Positions 57,327 through 64,000 of a stretch of DNA of 64,000 nucleotides are shown piece by piece. The position numbers and the translations under genes were made by a program. This stretch comes from Chloroflexota bacterium. GTDB lineage: Bacteria; Chloroflexota; Dehalococcoidia; FW602-bin16. The stretch spans positions 1 through 64,000 of the forward strand of contig SCTZ01000177.1 of NCBI GenBank assembly GCA_004297765.1, read 5' to 3'. How positions within the stretch are numbered: the stretch's first letter is position 1; each line of letters begins with the position of its first letter. The notes under the pieces were generated by a model. It worked only from the letters and a program-made list of their open reading frames with translations. It ran no database searches and was not told where the DNA came from.

Positions 57327-57833
57327 ATGCAAGAAGAACAAGCGCTGCTAACCGAAGAGATACGCAAACTCATCGGCTCACCCCGAAAGACGATCACGGA
57401 TCTGCCGGCGCAGGCCACCGACATAGCGCGATACTGCGAGGCGACCGGCGAGACCAACCCGCTGTTCACGGATGTCGGCTACGCTCGCGGAACCCCATAC
57501 GGAGGTCCTATCGCGCCTCCCGCGTTCTACCTTGCGGCTTATATGCTTGCGCCCGGTGCATTCAAGCCTGTCCCTCCGGGCGCAACTATAGAGGAGTTAC
57601 AGGAGATAGCGGACCTCCTACCAGTCAAGCGCCCTCTAGATGCAAGGCTAAAGGTGGAGTTCAAGGCACCCATCCGCCCGGAGGATGTCCTCACGCGCGA
57701 GAGCCGCATCGCCGACATAGTGGAAAGAGAAACCAAGGTGGGACGCGGTCTCTTCGTGACCATCGAAAACACCATTATCAACCAGCAGGGGCAGGAGATC
57801 TGCCGCGAGATACAGGAGTTTCTCTTTTACTGA
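57327..57833 (+). CDS. MaoC-like N-terminal dehydratase domain protein
   Basis: A 168-residue hot-dog fold protein of the MaoC dehydratase N-terminal type. It has ATGETNPLFTDVGYAR and GGPIAPPAFYLAAYML, then LKVEFKAPIRPEDVL. In heterodimeric hydratases this kind of chain shapes the acyl tunnel while the partner supplies the catalytic pair. The partner-like gene begins 17 bases downstream. Together they probably hydrate an enoyl-CoA, possibly a bulky one, as in ChsH1-ChsH2-type enzymes. Confidence 0.85.
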   Translation: MQEEQALLTEEIRKLIGSPRKTITDLPAQATDIARYCEATGETNPLFTDVGYARGTPYGGPIAPPAFYLAAYMLAPGAFKPVPPGATIEELQEIADLLPVKRPLDARLKVEFKAPIRPEDVLTRESRIADIVERETKVGRGLFVTIENTIINQQGQEICREIQEFLFY

Positions 57834-57849
57834 GGTAAAGGACGGCCGC

Positions 57850-58344
57850 ATGACGCAGTCAGGTGTTCATCAACTGTATTTCGAAGACGTGGAGGTCGGA
57901 AACCCGCTGCCTCCCCTGGAAACTGGCGTCGTAACGCAGACGAACAGCATCCGGTTCGAGGCGGCTACGGGAGTATTTGCGCCAGCGCACCACGACTTAG
58001 AGTTCGCCAGGCAAATCGGGCTGCCCAGGACGATTCTTCCGGGAAACTACTCGTTCAGCTATATCGCTCGGATGCTTACAGACTGGATAGGTCCTGAGGG
58101 CTGGCTAGCCGAGCTGGACGTGAGGTTTCGGGACGTTGGGTTGACCGGTCATCGGTTCTCCGCGGAAGGGGTGGTTACCAGGAAATACGTCGCCGACGAG
58201 CGATACTGGGTCGCGTGCGACGTCTGGTTCCGGGACTTCGACCGGGATAGCAAGGTCACCGCTGGAACATGCCTGGTGCATTTGCCATCCACGGCAGTTG
58301 GAAAGGAGGGATCACCTTGGCAGTCACGACGTGAAACCGCGTGA
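57850..58344 (+). CDS. MaoC-like hydratase subunit
   Basis: A 164-residue MaoC hot-dog fold protein with YFEDVEVGNPLPPLE, then PAHHDLEFARQIGLP and LPGNYSFSYIARML. The R-hydratase motif DxNPxH is changed: the segment is ATGVFAPAHHD, so the Asp is missing while a His remains. Catalysis may thus be shared with, or depend on, the preceding MaoC-like chain. Its raw 3' end lies 188 bases before the MFS gene, a gap without a strong promoter. Confidence 0.83.
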   Translation: MTQSGVHQLYFEDVEVGNPLPPLETGVVTQTNSIRFEAATGVFAPAHHDLEFARQIGLPRTILPGNYSFSYIARMLTDWIGPEGWLAELDVRFRDVGLTGHRFSAEGVVTRKYVADERYWVACDVWFRDFDRDSKVTAGTCLVHLPSTAVGKEGSPWQSRRETA

Positions 58345-58532
58345 CCGGTAGTCCTCAGGATAGGGAATTCAACGGTAAAGGGCCAAATGAGAATCGATGT
58401 GGAGGTGTTGGCAAGATGGGGTAGGTTAGGCAACGGCGCTTTGGGGAGTATCAGGACCTAGATCTTTCAACTCGGAACACACGACCCAGGACGCTTGGCT
58501 TCCTGATTTAGACGAAAGGAGCAGCGACGACA

Positions 58533-59915
58533 ATGGCCGTAAGCATGACAGGCGCAAGGCTGGACCGTCTACCGATCTGCTCGTTCCATTACAGGCTATT
58601 GGCCCTCATCAGCGCCGGCATGTTCATCGATGCGTTTGATATCTACCTGATGGGACCCGTGCTGGCAGAGCTCGTGCGCACCAAGTGGACCACTCCCGCC
58701 GATGTCGCCACTTTCATTTCGATTACTTTTCTGGGTCTCTTTTTGGGGACTGTCGTCTCCGGCTGGCTTGGGGATCGTTTCGGCCGACGCACAACCTATC
58801 AACTCAACCTGCTTATCTTTGGGCTGGCCTCACTGGCAGCGGCGGCGGCACCCAACTACACTGTTCTACTGATCTGCCGTTTTGTAGCCGGTATCGGCTT
58901 GGGCGGGGAGATCGTGACCGGCTACGCTACCCTCGCTGAGTTCGTACCGGCACGGAACCGCGGCAATTGGCAAGGATATCTCATTACGCTCACCAACGCT
59001 GGGCTGCCCGCGTCGGCGTTCGTCGCCCTCGCCGTGATCCCGAGCCTCGGATGGCGCTGGATGTTCGTGATCCCTGGGGTCCTCGCGTTGATCGTTTGGC
59101 TCATGCGCAAGAACATGCCGGAGTCTCCCCGCTGGTGTGAGATTCACGGACGAAAGGCGGAGGCCGATGCGATTCTGACCAAGACGGAGGCCGCCGTCGA
59201 GAAAGCCACTGGCAAGTCGTTGCCTTCGCTATCCGCCGTGGTGAGCGGCGAGAGCGTCGACGGGGCTCCGGCAATGGGCCTTGGCGCGCTCTTCCGCGGC
59301 GTGCTGTTGCGGCGCGTGATCATCGGCGTGCTTCTGATGGTCTTCCTGAACTTCGGCTACACCTTCCTCACCTGGGTGCCGACCATTCTCCTCCAAAGTG
59401 GCAAAGACATCTTCAACACGCTCCTGCTAACCTCGATCATGCAACTCGGCGCCATCCCCGGCGGGCTGATCGGCGGCTGGGGTTCGGATCGCCTCGGGCG
59501 GCGGGGGGGCATCATCGCCTTTTCTGTGCTGATCACGGTGTTCGCCGTCGTCTTTGGCTTCATGAAGGATCCGATGGGCCTGGCCGTCATCGGGTTCATG
59601 GTCATCCTAGGAACCTACGCGCTCGCAGCCGTGATCTATACCTACGTACCGGAGCTGTTCCCGACTGCGGTACGGCTGCGCGGCGCCGGCACCTGCATCG
59701 CCGTGTCACGTGTCACCAACGCCATGGGACCCTACGCCGTGGCCTTCATTCTGACCACTGCGGGCGCCACCGGCGTCTTCATCGTGGTGGGCGCTGTCGT
59801 GCTCCTCAACGCCATCGTCATGGGCGCTTTCGGTGAGGAAACCCGCGGCAAGTCGCTTGAGACGATCGGCGAGGATGTGGCCGCCACGCCTCATGCGCCG
59901 CTGACCGCAAACTGA
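58533..59915 (+). CDS. MFS transporter (aromatic acid/sugar porter type)
   Basis: A 460-residue, 12-span major facilitator. Typical motifs: DAFDIYLMGPVL in span 1, GWLGDRFGRRTTYQ after span 2, GIGLGGEIVTGY in span 4, GWGSDRLGRRGG after span 8 and PELFPTAVRLRGAG. The pattern is that of the aromatic acid/H+ symporter and sugar porter families. It could import the pathway substrate or export a product, alongside the Liv-type importer on the other strand. ATG at 58533 follows AAAGGAGCAG. Confidence 0.87.
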   Translation: MAVSMTGARLDRLPICSFHYRLLALISAGMFIDAFDIYLMGPVLAELVRTKWTTPADVATFISITFLGLFLGTVVSGWLGDRFGRRTTYQLNLLIFGLASLAAAAAPNYTVLLICRFVAGIGLGGEIVTGYATLAEFVPARNRGNWQGYLITLTNAGLPASAFVALAVIPSLGWRWMFVIPGVLALIVWLMRKNMPESPRWCEIHGRKAEADAILTKTEAAVEKATGKSLPSLSAVVSGESVDGAPAMGLGALFRGVLLRRVIIGVLLMVFLNFGYTFLTWVPTILLQSGKDIFNTLLLTSIMQLGAIPGGLIGGWGSDRLGRRGGIIAFSVLITVFAVVFGFMKDPMGLAVIGFMVILGTYALAAVIYTYVPELFPTAVRLRGAGTCIAVSRVTNAMGPYAVAFILTTAGATGVFIVVGAVVLLNAIVMGAFGEETRGKSLETIGEDVAATPHAPLTAN

Positions 59916-60068
59916 CCTGAGGACGTGATCAAAGACGGCTTGGCGTTGGGCGAAACCTCGTCTGACGCCCGCCCTCATCCTACGCGAAGAGCGCGAGGCT
60001 GAGAAAGCCAGAGGCCCGCGGCAATCAACGTGGTGGCTTGGCTACCTGGAGGAAAGGAGAACAAAGGT

Positions 60069-61232
60069 ATGGCACCTCTTGGGAATCCCGGAACGGGGGG
60101 GGCGCTGGAGGGGATCAGAGTGCTACAAGCCGGCATGATTGCCGTCGGGCCATATGCCGGAAGCCTTCTTGGAACCCTGGGGGCCGACGTCATCAGGTTG
60201 CACACACCGTTGGACTACACTACGGTGGGAGAGCCGACCAGGAATGGCAAGGGACTAATGTTCTATGCGATCAACTTCAATCAAAGGAACATTCTTCTGG
60301 ACCTCCGGAACGAGGAGCACAAGGCCATAGCTCTGAAGCTGGCCGAGAGAGCGGATGTCTTCATCGAGAACTACCGACTGGGTGTGATGGATCGCGTCGG
60401 CCTCGGCTACGAAGCATTGGCACACATCAACCCGCGCATCGTCTACTGTTCGATGCCTCCTTACGGCACCAGGGGACCTCTATCCGAGCGCGGAGCGGCC
60501 GATCCGTACATGCAAGCCTTCACGGGCTTTGCCAGCACACAAGGCGTGGAAGGGTCTCAGGGCGAGGCGTTTCGATCCTACGGAATACTGGACGTAGCGG
60601 CCGCAGTGCTGGCCGCGCAAGGCATCGTGTTGGCTCTGCGCGAGCGAGAGATATCTGGACGTGGGCAGCGGGTCGTCTTCTCTCTCATGCAGACCGCCTT
60701 GAATGTGCAGGAAACACGATTCGCGGAGTACCTGGCCACGGGACAAGCTCCGACGCCCCACGGAAGCGCGGCGTCCTATTTGGTGCCCTCCCAGGCGTTT
60801 CATTGTCAGGATGGGGACTACATCTTCGTCAGCGCGCGTACTGACGAGGAGTGGTTGCATCTCGCCCAGGCTCTCGGCCGCCCGGATCTGGCACAGGACC
60901 CGCGCTTCAGCTCCAATCACGCCAGGCTCGAGAAGAGGGCGGAGCTGATCCCCATTCTGGAGGAGCTATTCGAGGCTGAGCCCAGCTTGAGCTGGTGGCT
61001 GAGGTTGCGTCGATTTAGGGTGCCCTGCGCCCTTCGAAGCAGCATCAAAGAACACATGACCAGCGAGTACCTTCGGCGCAAGGACCTGGTGCTCGAGACC
61101 GACTCGCCCGTCGGGAAGCTGAAATTCGCGGCCACTCCCATCGTGTTCAGCGAGACGAAGGCCGTGAAGCCCACGTACATTCACGATGTGGATGCCGACC
61201 GGTTGGAAATTCTGGCAGAGCTAGATCATTAG
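60069..61232 (+). CDS. CaiB/BaiF family III CoA-transferase, first copy
   Basis: A 387-residue family III CoA-transferase. The N-terminus GIRVLQAGMIAVGPYAGSLL and GADVIRL lead the Rossmann part; the catalytic Asp is expected in YGILDVAAAVLAAQ. Others are NFNQRNILLDL and FIENYRLGV. It moves CoA between acyl groups and so can activate an acid without ATP. ATG 60069 follows AAAGGAG. The second copy starts 45 bases after its stop; the two may form a heteromer. Confidence 0.88.
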   Translation: MAPLGNPGTGGALEGIRVLQAGMIAVGPYAGSLLGTLGADVIRLHTPLDYTTVGEPTRNGKGLMFYAINFNQRNILLDLRNEEHKAIALKLAERADVFIENYRLGVMDRVGLGYEALAHINPRIVYCSMPPYGTRGPLSERGAADPYMQAFTGFASTQGVEGSQGEAFRSYGILDVAAAVLAAQGIVLALREREISGRGQRVVFSLMQTALNVQETRFAEYLATGQAPTPHGSAASYLVPSQAFHCQDGDYIFVSARTDEEWLHLAQALGRPDLAQDPRFSSNHARLEKRAELIPILEELFEAEPSLSWWLRLRRFRVPCALRSSIKEHMTSEYLRRKDLVLETDSPVGKLKFAATPIVFSETKAVKPTYIHDVDADRLEILAELDH

Positions 61233-61277
61233 TATTCTTGATTGAGGCTGGCTGAGTGTCGGAAAGGAGGTCGAGGG

Positions 61278-62483
61278 ATGGACGAGTTGCTATCCGGAAT
61301 TCGAGTACTGGAGATTTCGCGAGGTCCAAGCAGCGCCCTATGCTCCCGTCAACTGGCGTCGCTGGGTGCTGAGGTAATCAGAGTTGACTCATTGCTCAAG
61401 AATTACCTCGAACACATCGACCCGCTCATCGATGGCCAGGGCGCCGTGTATCAAACCCTATCCTGTGGCAAGAAGAGTATCTGGCTCGACCTCGAGCGTC
61501 AGTCGGCCCAGGCCATCCTGTGCCGGCTTGCGATAAGCTCAGATGTCGTGGTCACCGACCTGCCAGATGGCGAGAGGCAACGCTATGGATTGGGACATGA
61601 CCATCTCAAGAAAGACAATCCGAGCGGAGTCTACTGTTACATCGCGGATGTTGAAGATGACTGCCCGTGGGGCAGCGCCGCAACGGAGCTGGAATTGCAG
61701 GCCATGTCCGGCTTCGTGGATTGGCTGGGAGAGGCTGGTCAGGCTCCTGTGAGAGTGGGCGCCGACGTCGCGCAGTGGTCGTCGGCCAACTATGCCTTCC
61801 TGGGGATTATTTCCGCCCTTTTTCATCGTCAACGAACGCAGGTCGGCCAGATGGTAGAGACGTCGGGGCTACGGAACCTCATGGGGCAGGCCTGGTGGCT
61901 GACAAGTCTGTCCGACCCCGATCGGTGGGCGGGCTGGATCTGCAGCGGGCTGACCGATAATGCCGAGACCGGATACAAGACAGCTGATCGACCGATTATC
62001 TGGGGACTGTCATTGGGAGGACTGGAGAAGGGGAAGAAGGCTTTCCCGGAGCTCTGCCGGAGAGTAGGTCTGGAAGAGTTGCTGGATGACCCCTACTTCG
62101 TCGAACACGGGTCCCGCATGATCGGCGTGGGCAGGGACGCCCAGGAGTTCAAGCCGATCATCGAGTCGGCCTTCGAGACCAGGAGCTCAGAGGAGTTGCT
62201 CAAACTGATCGATGAGCTGGGAGGGCAGGGTGCTGTCTTCCAGGACTACGAGCAGGTAGTCAATCATCCACACATCAAGGAGCTTGGTCTGGTGTCGGAG
62301 GTCGAAGACAGCGCGTGCGCCCTGAGGGTGATCTCTTCGTGCTGGGATTTCTCCCGCTCCGGAACCCCGACCATCAGGAACAGGCCGCCCCGTGAGGGTG
62401 AGCACACCCAAGAGATTCTGAGATCGCTCGGGTACTCCGAGCAAGAGATCGACAACATGCAGTCTGAGGGAATCACGAGGTAG
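61278..62483 (+). CDS. CaiB/BaiF family III CoA-transferase, second copy
   Basis: A 401-residue family III CoA-transferase, divergent from its neighbour. GIRVLEISRGPSSALCSRQL and GAEVIRVD open it; the Asp is in VGADVAQWSSANYAFLG. The middle region has unusual Cys residues and fewer conserved Gly. ATG 61278 follows a perfect AAAGGAGG. Paired CaiB chains are known as heterodimers in aromatic acid activation, which fits here. Which of the two is catalytic cannot be told. Confidence 0.85.
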   Translation: MDELLSGIRVLEISRGPSSALCSRQLASLGAEVIRVDSLLKNYLEHIDPLIDGQGAVYQTLSCGKKSIWLDLERQSAQAILCRLAISSDVVVTDLPDGERQRYGLGHDHLKKDNPSGVYCYIADVEDDCPWGSAATELELQAMSGFVDWLGEAGQAPVRVGADVAQWSSANYAFLGIISALFHRQRTQVGQMVETSGLRNLMGQAWWLTSLSDPDRWAGWICSGLTDNAETGYKTADRPIIWGLSLGGLEKGKKAFPELCRRVGLEELLDDPYFVEHGSRMIGVGRDAQEFKPIIESAFETRSSEELLKLIDELGGQGAVFQDYEQVVNHPHIKELGLVSEVEDSACALRVISSCWDFSRSGTPTIRNRPPREGEHTQEILRSLGYSEQEIDNMQSEGITR

Positions 62484-62535
62484 GAAGACTGCCAATAACG
62501 CGCTTCCTACCGATCGAATCGAAAAGGAGACCACC

Positions 62536-63474
62536 GTGACAACAGACAGTCGAGCACTATCGCCGGAAGCCACGCAGTTCACCACGATCCGCTATGAGAA
62601 AGATGCAGAGCAGCCACAGATTGTCTGGCTGACCTTGAACCGGCCCGACAAAAGCAACGCCATCAGCATCGGCAAGGGCTGTATGACCCAGGAGATAAAA
62701 GATGCCATGGACCTCGTGAACGAAGATGACGACGTCAAGGTCGTCATCTTCAGAGGAGAAGGGACTAACTTCTCTGCAGGATACGATCTTGACCAGGTCT
62801 ACAGGGTCTACGGTGGATCACCAACATTCAAGCCCTACCAAAGACGCAGACTGCTGGTGGATGATACTCAGGTCACCGGCTACCTGAAGGCCATCAGCGA
62901 GTGCCTGAAGGTGACTGTCTGCATGATACACGGCTGGTGTATCGAGGCCGGCCTGTGGATAGGCGAGGCCTGTGACATATCGATCGCAGCGAGCAACGCG
63001 CGATTCGCCCACAGAGGCAACCGGCTCGCATTCGGTGGAATGCCTACCATGCCGCTGGAGCTTCTGGGCGGCCATACCAAGAAGCTGACCGAAATACTCA
63101 TTACGGGGAGAGCCATCAGCGCCGCCGAGGCGGAGGAGATGGGAATAATCACCAGGGCCGTTCCCCCGGAAGACCTGGAGTCGGAAGTCTACAACCTGGC
63201 AAAGGCCATCTGCGTCATACCCCGTGACGCCGTCACGATGGGCAAGCTGGCAAGGCGGCATGTTCTGAACCGAGCGGGGGTCCTCAGCACCGACCTCTGC
63301 GTGGTCTACCACACGTTGGGGACCAACATCAGATACAAAGAAGACGAGACCGACCTCATGTTCATCAAGGATAGAGAGGGCGGTAAGGCTGGGGATGCAT
63401 TTCGCAAGTTCCACAAGAATTTCGAGGATGCGTTGGAGAAGACTAAATACTTCAAGAGTTGCCGTCCTGAGTAG
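62536..63474 (+). CDS. Crotonase-fold protein lacking hydratase glutamates
   Basis: A 312-residue member of the enoyl-CoA hydratase/isomerase superfamily. The first oxyanion segment is FSAGYDLDQ and the second HGWCIEAGLWIGEACDISIA. By alignment the two catalytic Glu of true hydratases (in GGCELA and QPEILLG) are not present here (LWIG and HRGNRLA). It may be an isomerase, a hydrolase or a C-C bond cleaving crotonase. GTG 62536 is the start, 52 bases after the CoA-transferase. It is the last complete gene of the operon in the window. Confidence 0.8.
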   Translation: MTTDSRALSPEATQFTTIRYEKDAEQPQIVWLTLNRPDKSNAISIGKGCMTQEIKDAMDLVNEDDDVKVVIFRGEGTNFSAGYDLDQVYRVYGGSPTFKPYQRRRLLVDDTQVTGYLKAISECLKVTVCMIHGWCIEAGLWIGEACDISIAASNARFAHRGNRLAFGGMPTMPLELLGGHTKKLTEILITGRAISAAEAEEMGIITRAVPPEDLESEVYNLAKAICVIPRDAVTMGKLARRHVLNRAGVLSTDLCVVYHTLGTNIRYKEDETDLMFIKDREGGKAGDAFRKFHKNFEDALEKTKYFKSCRPE

Positions 63475-63592
63475 TGGCACAACGTGCGACCATCGGCAGG
63501 CAGCGTATCCGACTCGCGGAGCAAGACGAACGCGAGCCTCAGAGCTACCTCGGCTAGTTTGATCTGCTGCGTCAGACCGCGCTGGAGGAGTA

Positions 63593-63632
63593 GATGCATC
63601 CTGAAGCCGCCGCGGCGGCTTCAGGATGCATC
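63593..63632. repeat. Perfect 40-bp palindrome
   Basis: GATGCATCCTGAAGCCGCCG is followed with no loop by its exact complement. It lies between the crotonase gene and the next frame. Without a T tract or loop it is better explained as a protein-binding or replication/recombination site, or as a repeat, than as a terminator. Confidence 0.75.
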
Positions 63633-63699
63633 GAGAAAAGACACGTCCGCCAACGAGGAGGTCATGGCATTGAGACAGGAAGATAGCCAGGAGGTTGTA

Positions 63700-64000
63700 A
63701 TGCCAAGCATAAGTGAAAGGCTGTTCACAGACGAGGAACTCAGGCAGATGGAGACTGAGACCGTCGACCTTCTGGAGCAGGCTATCGACGATAAGGATCT
63801 CGACAGGGCAAAGAAGCTTGCCCGTCGCATGCATCGAGAGTTCTTTGCCATGCATGAAACTTATCGAGACTGGGTGGCATCGCTTCTAAGCTTCATCGAA
63901 ACGCGTTTGGGAGACGATGCTGTATACGATGCGTTGCATGATTCCCTTCAGGACATGGTGAACCTGGCCGAAACCTACCGCAGGCAAGACCTTCGCCGGC
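63700..64000 (+). CDS. Partial unknown helical protein, runs off the window
   Basis: An open frame from ATG 63700 (AGGAGG five bases upstream; an earlier ATG at 63664 is possible) to the window end, at least 100 residues. It is helical and charged, with MHREFFAMHETYRDWVASLL, then SFIETRLGDDAVYDAL. I do not recognise the family. It is likely the next gene of the acyl-CoA operon. The 3' end is missing. Confidence 0.6.
   Translation, partial: MPSISERLFTDEELRQMETETVDLLEQAIDDKDLDRAKKLARRMHREFFAMHETYRDWVASLLSFIETRLGDDAVYDALHDSLQDMVNLAETYRRQDLRR

Noticed and set aside
1-64000. CRISPR array, prophage, rRNA or complete insertion sequence
   Set aside because: No regularly spaced repeats, phage structural genes, rRNA or transposase genes found; the only mobile DNA is non-coding MITE- and REP-like sequence.

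Overview
The window is GC-rich, densely coded bacterial DNA with operons on both strands. It uses ATG, GTG and TTG starts behind good purine-rich ribosome sites, and promoters of the TTGACA-17-TATAAT type. The mix of genes (anaerobic early-cobalt cobalamin pathway, Feo iron uptake, a lone 2-hydroxyacyl-CoA dehydratase subunit, branched-chain-amino-acid-type ABC transporters, many acyl-CoA enzymes, several gene fusions) resembles environmental Chloroflexota or another deep-branching, largely anaerobic lineage. That placement is an inference; the window has no rRNA or marker protein to settle it.

Layout. 0-3.2 kb: a DUF362 protein, a GlcF-like Fe-S protein and a VapBC-type toxin-antitoxin pair. 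3.2-6.7 kb: three palindromes, a decayed Hsp20 gene, and a minus-strand iron operon (FeoB split into separate G-domain and permease genes, a small zinc ribbon, a DtxR-type regulator) with a clear promoter and a candidate iron box. 6.7-7.7 kb: a near-consensus promoter with no clear gene, then a DedA-type membrane protein. 7.7-20.2 kb: a cobalamin riboswitch with its own terminator controls a collinear operon for cobalt uptake (CbiM, CbiQ, CbiO) and corrin synthesis (CbiC, CbiD twice, CbiX, CbiET, CbiL, CbiF, CbiG, CbiH, CbiA). One CbiD is fused to CbiO. CbiJ is not present here. 20.2-26.4 kb: a DUF4173-type membrane protein, a two-component system and a lone HgdB-family protein. 26.7-34.1 kb: a five-gene run (binding protein, binding-protein/VWA lipoprotein, coiled-coil membrane protein, LivK-type lipoprotein, metallo-beta-lactamase-fold hydrolase), then a CaCA exchanger. 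34.3 kb: tRNA-Thr(CGT).

34.7-64 kb is a large acyl-CoA catabolic island around two duplicated Lrp/AsnC-type regulators. The minus arm encodes an SDR, an HMG-CoA-synthase-like protein fused to DUF35, a thiolase, a Liv-type ABC importer with LivM fused to LivG, two acyl-CoA dehydrogenases, an acyl-CoA ligase and two tiny desulforedoxin-like proteins. The plus arm encodes a B12-dependent mutase (two subunits) with a remodelled active site, a thiolase homologue lacking the nucleophilic Cys next to a DUF35 protein, an amidohydrolase, a 2-enoate-reductase-like flavoenzyme, two MaoC-fold proteins, an MFS transporter, two CaiB-type CoA-transferases and a crotonase-fold protein lacking the usual glutamates. 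Paired acyl-CoA dehydrogenases, paired MaoC proteins and a Cys-less thiolase with DUF35 recall the aldol-type side-chain degradation known for steroids. The B12 mutase and enoate reductase make the combination unusual. The cobalamin operon could supply the mutase cofactor.

Small mobile or repeated DNA is common: a family of 33-bp palindromes, two copies of a 126-bp MITE-like element with target-site duplications, two REP-like elements with long inverted arms, and a 37-bp direct repeat.
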